64,000 bases of DNA from Paenibacillus sp. GP183 (GCF_900104695.1 NZ_FNSW01000001.1:992001-1056000); one strand, 5' to 3'; numbered from the stretch's first letter, positions 44,698 to 53,940 are shown. A program made the numbers and translations. The notes: generated from the sequence alone by a model not told the origin.

Positions 44698-45999
44698 ATG
44701 AAACATCCTGTCGCTATACAAAATATATGTAAAGAAGCCATGAGCCATCTGGAAAAAAGGTTTATGGAGCGAGATGAGTTGATTCGTGTGCTTGTGCTGG
44801 CCATGATGAGCGGCGAAAATGTACTGCTTATCGGCCCGCCGGGATCAGCAAAATCACAGCTGGCCAGAGCCGCTGCCCAGCTTTTTGGATCCGATCAGGG
44901 ATTTGATTATTTGCTCACGAGGTTTACAACCCCGGATGAATTATTTGGTCCGGTCTCCTTGCAAATGCTGAAGCAGGATCAATATGTGAGGCATACAGAC
45001 GGCTATTTACCGAGCGCTCGCTTTGCTTTTCTGGATGAGATTTTCAAAGCCAACAGTGCGATTCTCAACTCGTTATTGTCGATATTGAATGAACGCATAT
45101 TTTTTAACGGACGTGAGAAGCAGAAGGTTCCATTGCTCTTCTTAATGGCTGCATCCAATGAGCTTCCTGAAGACAATGAGCAGCTTGCTGCGCTCTATGA
45201 CCGTTTTCTATTTCGCTATGAGGTTGAATATGTGAAGATGATCTCCAGCTTTGAGCTGATGTTTGGCGCGCCGACAACCCCAATTCCCTCCCTTCTGTCC
45301 CTGGATATCGTTCAACAAATCCGGACCTCGGCTCAGGAAGCCGTAATACCTGAAGATTTGATTTACATGCTGTTTCAGCTTAAAACGGCCCTGGAGGAAA
45401 AGGAATATGTGCTTTCCGACCGCAGGTGGAACAAAATCGGTCAGGTGTGGAAAACATCTGCGGCCATTCACAGCCGGAGTGAAGTTTCAGTATGGGATAC
45501 GGTGCTGACTCCCCATATGCTTTGGGATTTCCCGGAGGATTTTTCGATCGTTCGGGATATTTTCAGCACTGTGGTTCAAGCAGCGTTGAAAAAGGTGATG
45601 CAACAGGAGCTGCCGCTTGACCGATACGAGCAATCGGTTCGAGCTTGGCTGGATAAGGAAGAAGAATTGAACGGCTTTCAATTCAAGCGCGAGGTTGGCG
45701 GTGCTATCAGCGGGGAATCAGCAGAACGCGCCAAGGCTCAGCTTGAGAGGTGCCGGACGGAGCTTGAGGAAACAGCACGCTCACTACGCGGCAGGCTCGT
45801 TGCTTGGCAAGAAAAAGAAAAAAGACTTCCCGAATGGATAGCGGAGCAGACCATTTTCCTGCTCCATCCCGATCAATACGCCGTTAAATTCACCCATCTG
45901 CGGATTCAAGGGGAACGTATATTACAAACCGTCCAAGGGTTGTACCGCACTCTATTTGATCGTGAAATCCCGGGCATCTTGTACGATTACACGCTTTAG
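44698..45999 (+). CDS. MoxR-family AAA ATPase (RavA-like)
   Basis: A protein of about 433 residues. Walker A is GPPGSAKSQLAR near 42, Walker B FAFLDEIFKANSAILNSLL near 110 and sensor one is the Asn of MAASNELPED. The AAA part is followed by a helical lid and a C-terminal coiled coil, as in E. coli RavA. The start is uncertain: ATG 44698 has GAGGGGG 16 bases upstream, and an in-frame TTG at 44683 is too close to the same SD. The next gene encodes a VWA protein, the usual partner. Such pairs remodel or mature metal-dependent complexes. Confidence 0.87.
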   Translation: MKHPVAIQNICKEAMSHLEKRFMERDELIRVLVLAMMSGENVLLIGPPGSAKSQLARAAAQLFGSDQGFDYLLTRFTTPDELFGPVSLQMLKQDQYVRHTDGYLPSARFAFLDEIFKANSAILNSLLSILNERIFFNGREKQKVPLLFLMAASNELPEDNEQLAALYDRFLFRYEVEYVKMISSFELMFGAPTTPIPSLLSLDIVQQIRTSAQEAVIPEDLIYMLFQLKTALEEKEYVLSDRRWNKIGQVWKTSAAIHSRSEVSVWDTVLTPHMLWDFPEDFSIVRDIFSTVVQAALKKVMQQELPLDRYEQSVRAWLDKEEELNGFQFKREVGGAISGESAERAKAQLERCRTELEETARSLRGRLVAWQEKEKRLPEWIAEQTIFLLHPDQYAVKFTHLRIQGERILQTVQGLYRTLFDREIPGILYDYTL

Positions 46000-46036
46000 G
46001 CGACTTTACAGCTTTCATTATATTACTCATTTCGGA

Positions 46037-47758
46037 ATGGTGGGAACGATCTTGATCATTCGTTGTACTCGCATAGACCGATATGTGTTTGACGGATACG
46101 TCCACTCCTCCCGAATGGCGCAGGAATGGATTCGCGAGGCCGTTCATCTGGCCCCTTGGTTTGACTTGGAGCTGTTCGCTGATTTCTTTCTTTGCTTTTA
46201 CTTAAGCAAGCCGGAAATCGAGAGTACAGGGGAGGAAACCCCTTTTCATCGCTGGCTGGTTCTTACTCTATGCAAGCAGTACTTCTATGTAACCATTCAT
46301 CCGCGGACAGTCGGGCAGGTTAACAGCTCATTCAAAACAGCGTTAAAAGCGCTAATGTGGCTGACGGAAAGCTACGAACAGGAAGTCAAAAAACGCCAAA
46401 AAGAGCAGCAGCGGCTCACCTTCGGCTTTGAAAAGAAGCATGAGCAATCCGGCCAGGAAAATGACAGGGTCAGCGAGCGCCTCACCGACAAGCAGATTGA
46501 AAAGCTGAAGCTGGTCGGCTATACCTTGCAGCAAGGCAAGAAAATCGTCGAGGACAAGCAGGAGGCCGTCGATGCCCGGCCGCTTGCAGCTGGTGAAATT
46601 CGGGCTTTGCGAGATCGGATTGATCAGCTCAAAGAGGAAATGCGAACGGAATTTATGAAGCGGGACAAGCTGAAGATGAAGCTGCACAAAGCGGAAGATG
46701 AGCTGGAGAAGCGCGAAAAGCAGCTCGAGCGAATCGCGCAGCGTGACCGCGAAGCCATTCAGGAAATCGAGGATGAGCTGGGAGACTGGCTGAACCGCTC
46801 GCTCAAGGAGACGCTGTCTCTCGAGGATGAGCTCAGCTTTAATGTTCATGAGCTGATCCGGGCCAGCCAAAGGCTCGCAAATCGGCGTTGGGGCAGCGAG
46901 CTTGGCAAGCTGCGCAGGCAGGCTTTTGACCAGTACGTGCAGTGGATCGAGAAGCTGAAGGGCAGCAAGGAACTGGTCGCCTTCCTGCAGGAGGTCGGCC
47001 GAAATCTGCATCACCTGAAGGTTGCACGCAAAAAGCTGAAGTCCACCTTTGTGCCGGAGGCGTACGATGATCTGCGGCAATCCGGCGATATCTCTCATCT
47101 GCTGCCAAGTGAAGCCGTGCTGCTCGCGGATGAGGAGTTTGAGCCTTACTTCATGTTCAAATGGCTGGAAAATAAGCTGATGACGTACAACATCACCGGC
47201 CAAGCGGACGAGCCGCAAAAAGGACCTATCCTGTGCATGCTCGATACCTCGCATTCGATGCGCGGCTCCAAGCTCCGATTGGCGCAAATTTTTGTCGCCA
47301 CCTTTGCTTCCTTTGCTTTGCTGGAAAGGCGTGATTTTATTTTATTGCTCTTTGGCGCGAAGGGCGAGCTGATTGAACAGCCCTTATACCATAGGCGTCC
47401 TGACTGGCAGGCTTTCTATTCGCTGGCGCAGATGGCTTATGGAGGCGGAACCAATTTCGACGCTCCCTTGAAGCGCGGCATGGAGATTGTAAGCGATCAG
47501 CCTGCGTTTAAAGATGCAGATTTCGTCATGGTTACTGATGGCATAGGAACCATATCGCCTCCCGTCCAGCAGCAGCTTGGCAGCTTGGGCCAGCGTAAAC
47601 AGCTGAGGCTGCATTCATTGATCATTGGTTCAGCGCGCCAGCACTTGATTCAAAAATACGACATTCTTGGCGTTTCTCACCAGGTTCGGTTTGCCGCGGC
47701 ATGGGACATGCAGGACATGACAAAGGATGAGCTTTTATTGGATGTATTTTCCAAATGA
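46037..47758 (+). CDS. VWA-domain protein, partner of the MoxR ATPase (ViaA/CoxE-like)
   Basis: A protein of about 573 residues. The start is unsettled (ATG 46037 or TTG 46052, the latter after GGTGGGA). The first 120 residues are helical. Long charged coiled coils fill about 125-260 and 300-370. The C-terminal VWA domain (about 390-570) has the complete MIDAS set: DTSHSM near 420, the Thr of GGGTNF near 480 and the Asp of VTDG near 505. It would bind a substrate protein through a metal ion while the MoxR ATPase works on it. The gene follows at once after the ATPase gene. Confidence 0.85.
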   Translation: MVGTILIIRCTRIDRYVFDGYVHSSRMAQEWIREAVHLAPWFDLELFADFFLCFYLSKPEIESTGEETPFHRWLVLTLCKQYFYVTIHPRTVGQVNSSFKTALKALMWLTESYEQEVKKRQKEQQRLTFGFEKKHEQSGQENDRVSERLTDKQIEKLKLVGYTLQQGKKIVEDKQEAVDARPLAAGEIRALRDRIDQLKEEMRTEFMKRDKLKMKLHKAEDELEKREKQLERIAQRDREAIQEIEDELGDWLNRSLKETLSLEDELSFNVHELIRASQRLANRRWGSELGKLRRQAFDQYVQWIEKLKGSKELVAFLQEVGRNLHHLKVARKKLKSTFVPEAYDDLRQSGDISHLLPSEAVLLADEEFEPYFMFKWLENKLMTYNITGQADEPQKGPILCMLDTSHSMRGSKLRLAQIFVATFASFALLERRDFILLLFGAKGELIEQPLYHRRPDWQAFYSLAQMAYGGGTNFDAPLKRGMEIVSDQPAFKDADFVMVTDGIGTISPPVQQQLGSLGQRKQLRLHSLIIGSARQHLIQKYDILGVSHQVRFAAAWDMQDMTKDELLLDVFSK

Positions 47759-47778
47759 AGCTCATCCCCTATTTTTTT

Positions 47779-48327
47779 TCATTGACCGTTTTCCAGTACA
47801 ATTACGACTCTGTCTCCGACCCGCAGCTCTCCCGGATGTTCCACATAGCCGACTATGCCTCTTTTTTTATGGGCCAGCCTGACGAATTGCTGTCCAAGCT
47901 TCGGCTCGCCATAATGGTCGGCGAATTGCTTGCCTGGTCCCATACAAGGCTCATTCTCACCTTCACACACAATCCCGCCGCCGCTAGGCAGCATCATCCT
48001 TGTCCCCATGGGCAGCTCAGTCAATGATGGATATCCGCTAAGCAGAATATTAGCTCCCAGCCACTCCGGTTTGATTTCAGCAATTCCCATTTTCCGAGCT
48101 ACCTCATCCAGCTCTTCAACAGTCACCATACTAAGCTGGCGTCGATTCATGATGACCGTACCTCGAGGATACATCGTTTGCCGGACATCGGCTTGGGCGG
48201 TAATGCCAAAATGGCGATCTCCTTCTATGCCGCCAAAAATCAAATCAACCTTCTCCAGTCTTCTGGTTAAAAAAGTCGAAGGCGTATCTGCAATGAGCAC
48301 AGCTTCCACAGTCGCATCAATTCTCAT
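47779..48327 (-). CDS. MOSC-domain protein (YiiM-like)
   Basis: A 182-residue MOSC domain without extra domains. The conserved Cys is in EGENEPCMGPG near 128, and YPRGTVIMNRRQLS near 53-66 plus EWLGANILLSG near 88 fit the family. MOSC proteins handle molybdenum cofactor or reduce N-hydroxylated compounds. No clear SD precedes ATG 48327, which lies 4 bases after the glutathione peroxidase stop, so translation may depend on coupling. Confidence 0.87.
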   Translation of the reverse strand: MRIDATVEAVLIADTPSTFLTRRLEKVDLIFGGIEGDRHFGITAQADVRQTMYPRGTVIMNRRQLSMVTVEELDEVARKMGIAEIKPEWLGANILLSGYPSLTELPMGTRMMLPSGGGIVCEGENEPCMGPGKQFADHYGEPKLGQQFVRLAHKKRGIVGYVEHPGELRVGDRVVIVLENGQ

Positions 48328-48331
48328 GGTT

Positions 48332-48811
48332 TTATTTCAATGCAGCTTCAATATCCTGGCGAAGCTCTTGGTCTTCTGGTGCAACATTGCTGGAGTAACG
48401 CCCGACCAGCTGCCCATCCTTATTCACGAGAAACTTCTCAAAATTCCACTTCACGTCTTCATGGGAATCTGAATGGTCGATTAACCATTGGTACAGGGGA
48501 TGCTTGTCGTCGCCAAGTATGGTCACTTTATCAAAAAGCGGAAAGTTCACACCATAATTGATGGAGCAAAAATCCTGTATTTCTTCTATAGTCCCGGGCT
48601 CTTGTTCTCCAAAATCATTGCAGGGGAAACCAAGTATGACAAGACCTTTATCCTTGTATGTTTCATAAAGCTCTTGAAGCCCTTTATACTGAGGGGTAAA
48701 TCCGCACTTGGAGGCCAGATTGACAATAAGTAAAGATGAACCTTTAAATGAGCCCAAATCTTGATGTTCACCTTTTGCATTTACTGCCATAATTTCATAA
48801 ATCGCACTCAT
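48332..48811 (-). CDS. Glutathione peroxidase-like thiol peroxidase (BsaA/Gpx)
   Basis: A 159-residue thioredoxin-fold peroxidase. The peroxidatic Cys is in NLASKCGFTPQY near 36, the second motif GFPCNDFGEQEPG near 60-72 holds the Gln, and WNFEKFLVNKDG near 122 holds the Trp-Asn. The active site is Cys, not selenocysteine. Such bacterial enzymes usually take electrons from thioredoxin. AGGAGGAAG precedes ATG. It heads a two-gene unit with the MOSC gene. Confidence 0.94.
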   Translation of the reverse strand: MSAIYEIMAVNAKGEHQDLGSFKGSSLLIVNLASKCGFTPQYKGLQELYETYKDKGLVILGFPCNDFGEQEPGTIEEIQDFCSINYGVNFPLFDKVTILGDDKHPLYQWLIDHSDSHEDVKWNFEKFLVNKDGQLVGRYSSNVAPEDQELRQDIEAALK

Positions 48812-49009
48812 TTTATCTTCCTCCTGTTTCCACTAACCATATTAGGCTTACTGTATTAAATACTACACCATTTTCCTCCAAACTGCCAAACTCAGAAATT
48901 ATGAAAAGTATGCATCCGAATAATCATTCGCTTGCTTGAGTTCCGCAGCTATGGTATATTTGATTTTCGATTTTTTATATATGATCCAAAACTTAGGAGG
49001 TAACTGATC

Positions 49010-51100
49010 TTGGATGAAAAGATTCAAAGTGCCTATCAAGAGGAAATGCTTAGGCTCGAGCACACGAGCAAGAAAATTGATCAGCAGCTTGAACGGCTGC
49101 AAAGGATTCCCGCCTATTATGGCAAGGATTTGACAGAACAAGTGCTTGACAGCATGCGGGAGCAATCCAGGCGTAATCTATCGAAAGCTGTAGATGAGCC
49201 GTATTTTGGCAGACTGGATTTTCAGGAATCCGGCAAGGGCGCTCCCACCCCTTATTACATCGGCAAAGCCGGAATTGAGGAAGAAGGCAGCAGCAAGCTG
49301 CTTGTGATTGATTGGAGAGCTCCGGTTGCGAGCCTCTTTTATTCTTTTACCGGCGGATTGGATGCAGCGGCCTACGACTCGCCAGACGGTCTGATCGATG
49401 GTCTTGTATATCTGAAGCGAAATGTGGTCATTCGCAAACAAATTCTTCAGCGGGTCGTGGACACCTTTGACCGTGAACAGGATTCTCTGGCCGCACATGA
49501 TGAATTCCTGCTCTATCGACTCGGCGAAAATAAAGATAACAAGCTGCGGGATATCGTGTCTACGATACAAGCGGAGCAGGACCGGATTATCCGTGCCGCC
49601 AAAAATACGGCTTTGATCATCCAAGGTGTCGCCGGAAGCGGTAAAACGACTGTCGCTTTGCATCGACTTGCCTATTTGCTCTATCAATACCGCGACCAAA
49701 TTCGGGCGGAGAAAATGATCATTTTTGCACCTAACCGTATGTTTCTTGACTATATCTCATCGGTTCTCCCGGAGCTGGGTGTCGGAGATATTCAGCAAAA
49801 CACATTTTCAGATTGGGCACTGGATATTCTGGAACAGGAAGTTAAGCTGGCTGATCCGACTGTGACCTTGAATACCTGGTTTGCGATAGGTCCTAACAGA
49901 CCGGAAATCAATGAGCATGCACCAGGTCGATTCAAAGGCTCACTGAGCTTTAAAGAGGATTTGGAGCAAAAACTGGCTAGTTTTGAACAAATTTATATAC
50001 CGTCATCATCCTTTCAACCTTGGGAAGGCAAAGTATTGCCGATCCAAACGATTCATGAGTGGTTTTTCGTGGAAAATAACCATTACCCGCTGGCCAAGCG
50101 AAGGGATCGGGTCGTGGCGCGCATCAAACGCTGGCTTGAAATGGAGCTGGAACCGATTTGGGAGATGTCCCGCAAAAAAGAGCTGAAGCAAAAATCAGCC
50201 CAAAAGCTTAGAACTTATCTGAAGAGCTGGCCGGAGCACACGGCTTTGAGCTTATATCAACTGCTCTACCCGGATACGCAGTTTAAGCATAAAACCGTAC
50301 AGCATGAAGATTTGGCCCCGCTTTTATTTGTCCACTGCCGCTTGCATGGAATCCCCTCGGAGCGAATGTTCGACCATGTTGTCGTTGATGAGGCGCAGGA
50401 TTTTTCACCATTTCAAATTGCCGTTCTGGATATGTTCACGCGCAATCGCTCCTTTACGATTCTCGGGGATCTCTCGCAAGGCATTCACGCCTATCAGGGG
50501 ATTATGGACTGGAAGGAGTTCAGTTCGATGTTTCCGGAAGAGCAGTCAGGATATTTCGAGCTGGAGCGAAGCTATAGATCCACAATGGAGATTATACAGT
50601 TTGCCAATAGTGTGCTTTCCCGAGGCGGTCAGACAGGGCTTTTGGCAGTTCCCGTTTTCCGCAGCGGCGATAAGGTACGCATCCTTCAAACAGAGAAATC
50701 GGAACGCATGAAGATGCTGATCAAAGCTTTGAACCGAATTCGGGCAGGCTCTTCATCGACCATAGCGGTGATAGCCCGAACGGAAAAACAGAGCGAGAAG
50801 CTGTATGGAAACCTGCAGCAGGCAGGGATTCCATGCAATTCGATCAGCTCCAGGCAGAGAGAATATAAAGGCGGGATCTCCGTGCTGCCGGTTTACCTGG
50901 CTAAAGGCCTGGAGTTCGATGCCGTCATCCTGATGGATGTCGATGGCGAGCATTACACTTCAAGCATCATCGATGCCAAGCTGCTATATGTGGGCTGCAC
51001 CCGCTGTCTCCATGAGCTGTGGCTGCTCTATAGCGGAGAAGCTTCTCCGCTGGTAGATTTGCAAGATCGGGAGAACATTTCAACCGAGTTTCCTCAATAA
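49010..51100 (+). CDS. helD: HelD-type superfamily 1 ATPase (RNA polymerase recycling factor)
   Basis: A 696-residue UvrD/Rep-like ATPase from TTG 49010 (TAGGAGGTAAC just upstream). The N-terminal charged coiled coil (about 1-60) is the arm that in HelD enters the RNA polymerase secondary channel. LLVIDWRAPVASLFYS near 95 is a HelD hallmark. Walker A is GVAGSGKTTVALHR near 202, Walker B VVDEAQDFS near 463, and the late motifs are LAKGLEFDAVIL and LLYVGCTR. It is shorter than the 774-residue B. subtilis protein. It should remove stalled polymerase and link to transcription recycling. Confidence 0.9.
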   Translation: MDEKIQSAYQEEMLRLEHTSKKIDQQLERLQRIPAYYGKDLTEQVLDSMREQSRRNLSKAVDEPYFGRLDFQESGKGAPTPYYIGKAGIEEEGSSKLLVIDWRAPVASLFYSFTGGLDAAAYDSPDGLIDGLVYLKRNVVIRKQILQRVVDTFDREQDSLAAHDEFLLYRLGENKDNKLRDIVSTIQAEQDRIIRAAKNTALIIQGVAGSGKTTVALHRLAYLLYQYRDQIRAEKMIIFAPNRMFLDYISSVLPELGVGDIQQNTFSDWALDILEQEVKLADPTVTLNTWFAIGPNRPEINEHAPGRFKGSLSFKEDLEQKLASFEQIYIPSSSFQPWEGKVLPIQTIHEWFFVENNHYPLAKRRDRVVARIKRWLEMELEPIWEMSRKKELKQKSAQKLRTYLKSWPEHTALSLYQLLYPDTQFKHKTVQHEDLAPLLFVHCRLHGIPSERMFDHVVVDEAQDFSPFQIAVLDMFTRNRSFTILGDLSQGIHAYQGIMDWKEFSSMFPEEQSGYFELERSYRSTMEIIQFANSVLSRGGQTGLLAVPVFRSGDKVRILQTEKSERMKMLIKALNRIRAGSSSTIAVIARTEKQSEKLYGNLQQAGIPCNSISSRQREYKGGISVLPVYLAKGLEFDAVILMDVDGEHYTSSIIDAKLLYVGCTRCLHELWLLYSGEASPLVDLQDRENISTEFPQ

Positions 51101-51168
51101 GCTTGAGTCGTCCTCCAACATCACTCCGCAATGAAATGGGGTGGAACGATGTTGCTGGCGAGAAAGAT

Positions 51169-51210
51169 AAAGCCGGATTGAAGTTTTGTAACTTCGATCC
51201 GGCTTTTTTT
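51169..51210 (+). terminator. Intrinsic terminator of helD
   Basis: AAGCCGGAT and GAAGTT pair with AACTTC and ATCCGGCTT around TTGT, followed by seven T residues. It lies about 70 bases after the helD stop. Confidence 0.92.
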
Positions 51211-51289
51211 GTGCATTAACACCTGTATGTGCAAGAGGTGGCGATAGTCTCAAATATTGTATAAATTACATTGAGGGTAAGCTGCTTGA

Positions 51290-52060
51290 CTAGAAGCCAA
51301 AAATCGTCATGCCGCCATCGACAAACAAGGTTTGTCCGGTCATATAGCTGGCCGCATCGGATGCAAGGAAAACGGCAGGTCCGACCAATTCCGGCAATTC
51401 ACCCACACGCTGCATAGGCGTCCTGGAGATGATCTCACCCAAATAAACAGGATCCGACAGCAGTTTCTCAGTCAGCGGTGTATTGAAATACCACGGTCCG
51501 AGCGCGTTCACGCGGATACCGCTTTTGCCCCACTCCATGGCCAAGACTTTCGTCATTTGAATCATGGCGGCTTTGGAGGCAGCATAAACCACTCCTGTGC
51601 GAAGCGCTACATGGCCGCCTACAGAAGAAATATTGATAATGCTTCCGCTTCCCTGCTCTTTCATGAGGCTTCCGACAAGCTGGGAACAAATGAAGGCCGA
51701 CTTGAGGTTCGTCTGCATAATTGTTTCCCACTCTTCATCCGTCACATCCAGTGCTTTACTGCGAATGTTCATACCGGCATTGTTCACTAAGATGTCAATC
51801 CGCCCAGCCTGCTCAACTGCTTGATTAACTGCTTGCTCGATCTCTGCTCGCGATCTTATATTCGCTGCGATCGGATATGCTTTTCTTCCTAAATAACGAA
51901 TCTCTTTCGCCAATTGCTGCAAATCTGCTTCCGTTCTTGATATAATAACTACATCTGCTCCGGCTTCAGCAAAGCCTAAGGCCAGTGCTTTACCAATACC
52001 GCGTCCGGCACCTGTAATCAATGCCACTTTATGGTCTAATCGAAATGAAGGTAAGAGCAT
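51290..52060 (-). CDS. Short-chain dehydrogenase/reductase (gluconate 5-dehydrogenase-like)
   Basis: A 256-residue classical SDR. The cofactor motif is ALITGAGRGIGKALA near 13-27, NNAG lies near 92, the catalytic Ser is in NISSVGGH near 144, and YxxxK is YAASKAAMI near 158. The end VDGGMTIFGF is typical. Arg after the first strand pair suggests NADP(H). The closest general type is gluconate 5-dehydrogenase or 3-oxoacyl reductase; the substrate is open. The SD is weak. It is divergent from trhA across 47 bases. Confidence 0.9.
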   Translation of the reverse strand: MLLPSFRLDHKVALITGAGRGIGKALALGFAEAGADVVIISRTEADLQQLAKEIRYLGRKAYPIAANIRSRAEIEQAVNQAVEQAGRIDILVNNAGMNIRSKALDVTDEEWETIMQTNLKSAFICSQLVGSLMKEQGSGSIINISSVGGHVALRTGVVYAASKAAMIQMTKVLAMEWGKSGIRVNALGPWYFNTPLTEKLLSDPVYLGEIISRTPMQRVGELPELVGPAVFLASDAASYMTGQTLFVDGGMTIFGF

Positions 52061-52107
52061 CTCAGCACATCGTCCAATCTAGTAATTTTTTGTGAGGAGG
52101 CAACTAT

Positions 52108-52737
52108 ATGCAATATTCCATTCGCGAAGAAATTGCAAATGCTATCACTCATGGCATAGGCGCCATATTCAGCATTGTAGCTCTAATCTTACTGATTATG
52201 CAAGCATCAGCCCTCCAAGGAGATCCTTGGCATATGGTCAGTTTCAGCATTTTTGGCACCAGCATGATCATCCTTTATCTCTGTTCAACTTTGCTTCACA
52301 GTATACAGCATAAAAAAACCAAGGATATTTTCGAAATCCTTGATCATTCCGCCATCTATTTATTGATTGCCGGTTCTTATACTCCCTTTTTACTAGTCAC
52401 GCTGCGCGGTCCGCTAGGGTGGTCCATGTTCGGAGTCATATGGGGGCTTGCGATTATCGGGATTGTGCTAAAATGTTTTTATGTGAAAAGATTTGTGCTG
52501 ATTTCCACGCTTTGTTACATTCTGATGGGTTGGCTGATTATACTTTGCATAAAACCGCTGTTCCAAAATCTTCCGTTCAACGGATTGGTGTGGCTGATTG
52601 CCGGAGGATTGCTCTATACGTTCGGAAGTATTTTTTATGTGTGGAGACGGGTTCCGTATCATCATGCGATCTGGCATATTTTTGTGCTTGCAGGCAGCAC
52701 CTGCCATTTTATGTGTGTTCTACTGTATGTTGGGTAG
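52108..52737 (+). CDS. trhA: Hemolysin III / TrhA family membrane protein
   Basis: A 209-residue PAQR-superfamily protein with seven hydrophobic helices. The start REEIANAITHGIGAIFS carries the conserved Glu and His; LHSIQHKKTKDIFEILDHSAIYLLIAGSYTPF (60-92) contains the His, Asp and Ser of the putative zinc site, and the end WHIFVLAGSTCHF near 190 has the last His pair. Homologues are named hemolysin III, but a role in membrane-lipid homeostasis is more likely. GAGGAGG precedes ATG. Its last 29 bases overlap the opposing SGNH gene. Confidence 0.92.
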   Translation: MQYSIREEIANAITHGIGAIFSIVALILLIMQASALQGDPWHMVSFSIFGTSMIILYLCSTLLHSIQHKKTKDIFEILDHSAIYLLIAGSYTPFLLVTLRGPLGWSMFGVIWGLAIIGIVLKCFYVKRFVLISTLCYILMGWLIILCIKPLFQNLPFNGLVWLIAGGLLYTFGSIFYVWRRVPYHHAIWHIFVLAGSTCHFMCVLLYVG

Positions 52738-53383
52738 CCCATAATTTTGGCGGTACGGTTAGCATCACTTGATCTGCGATCACAGCGTACCCTGCAGCAT
52801 TTGGGTGAATATGATCCCCAAATAACAGCTGGGCTTCTCTACCCTTGAAAGCATCAAATACCTGAACAACAAAAGTATTTGGTGAATGCAGCATATTGAG
52901 AAAGTGATTAAAGCGCTTTACCCATTCGGCGGATTCAGGCACTTGAGGCAGAGGGTTGTATAAACCAATCAAGATCAATACATAAGGGTGATCCCCGGGT
53001 ATGGCATCTTCTTTTATTTGTTCTATTCTCGCAAGCATCTTCCTGTAGTTGGTTTCGTAAGCTTGAAGGGCTGAAATCAACAGAGAACTGTCTCCGCTAT
53101 AGATAAAAGGCAGGGCAGCCTGAATCAGATCATTGCCGCCAGCTGTAATGGTTATCACATTCGCCGTCCGAATGAATCGATGAAGCTCAGGCTCCGAATC
53201 CAAAAGCTCCAATAAACGCGCCGTCGTAGCTCCATTCATTCCAGCATTGCTCAAATAAACGGGAAGTCGGACGGCGACCTCCACCTTTTGTTGTAACACT
53301 GAAACAAAGCCTTGACCCGGCGGAGCCCCGTAACCTACCGTTAACGAGTCACCGAACGCCAGATAATGAATCACATTGCCCAA
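52709..53383 (-). CDS. SGNH/GDSL-family hydrolase (lipase/esterase)
   Basis: A hydrolase of about 224 residues. Block I is LAFGDSLTVGYGAPPG near the N terminus (catalytic Ser), block II has the Gly of SNAGMNGATT, block III is TITAGGNDLI near 85 (Asn), and block V is FGDHIHPNAAGY near 195 (Asp and His). TTG 53383 fits GGGAG 9 bases upstream; ATG 53392 abuts that SD. A longer reading would overlap the upstream gene. No signal peptide is seen, so it is probably cytosolic, unlike many family members. Confidence 0.88.
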   Translation of the reverse strand: MGNVIHYLAFGDSLTVGYGAPPGQGFVSVLQQKVEVAVRLPVYLSNAGMNGATTARLLELLDSEPELHRFIRTANVITITAGGNDLIQAALPFIYSGDSSLLISALQAYETNYRKMLARIEQIKEDAIPGDHPYVLILIGLYNPLPQVPESAEWVKRFNHFLNMLHSPNTFVVQVFDAFKGREAQLLFGDHIHPNAAGYAVIADQVMLTVPPKLWATQHTVEHT

Positions 53384-53502
53384 GTTAATCATCTCCCAAA
53401 GCCGAAAGTATCCTATTCTATTCAACTTTGCCCATTTTGGGAATGACTTATGAAATGAAACGGTTCCTTTTTCCATAAAAAAAAGATGTCCGCTTGGGAA
53501 CA

Positions 53503-53811
53503 TTAATTTTCGCTCGCTATGGGCAGCAGCGGGCGACAAAATTCCGTTACAAAGTGCTCTATTTGTTCCTTTTCTGCATAAGTAAACTGAAATTCGCTGT
53601 CGCAGCCTTCATCGTGAAGAACGATTTGAATAATGTCCCCTTTGGGACTGCATATAACTAATACGCTGGGTGATTCTAATCCAGGAGGCAGCGTTTCCCC
53701 TTCAGCAAGCTGAAGCGACAATAATATGTCCATCCACTGTCCTCTCTGTTCAATTTCCGTGCACCTCAGGGCAAACCGATGCTGACAGGGCTCCGCCCCA
53801 TATTTCATCAT
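53503..53811 (-). CDS. Small protein of unknown function behind a G-tract ribosome site
   Basis: A 102-residue soluble protein starting MMKYGAEPCQHRF and ending PLLPIASEN. It has a beta-rich middle (SPSVLVICSPKGDIIQIVLHD, about 46-66) and a helical C terminus. The two ATG codons (53811, 53808) follow seven bases after a run of 11 G on the minus strand, which takes the SD position. Slippage of the tract to 12 would fuse an upstream ATG (53861) in frame. No family recognised. Confidence 0.65.
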   Translation of the reverse strand: MMKYGAEPCQHRFALRCTEIEQRGQWMDILLSLQLAEGETLPPGLESPSVLVICSPKGDIIQIVLHDEGCDSEFQFTYAEKEQIEHFVTEFCRPLLPIASEN

Positions 53812-53818
53812 ACATGCA

Positions 53819-53829
53819 CCCCCCCCCCC
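53819..53829 (-). repeat. Mononucleotide tract, 11 G on the minus strand
   Basis: Eleven C on the plus strand in a region of otherwise mixed composition. It is placed 7 bases before ATG 53811 and so acts as SD or alters its spacing. Such runs are prone to slippage and also to sequencing error. Confidence 0.9.
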
Positions 53830-53940
53830 GAACTGTCGATTGTGGTGACCTTATTGTACATGATGTAAATCCAAAGTGGTAGTCGGATACCATCTATACT
53901 ATGATTAAGCTATATGAATGAGATAAGGAGATTAAGGACC

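Noticed and set aside
46352-47287. A 311-codon leftward open frame opposite the VWA gene
   Set aside because: It is a shadow of the G+C-rich, charged coiled-coil coding region; no ribosome site, Leu/Gln-rich composition, and the rightward frame has a full VWA domain.
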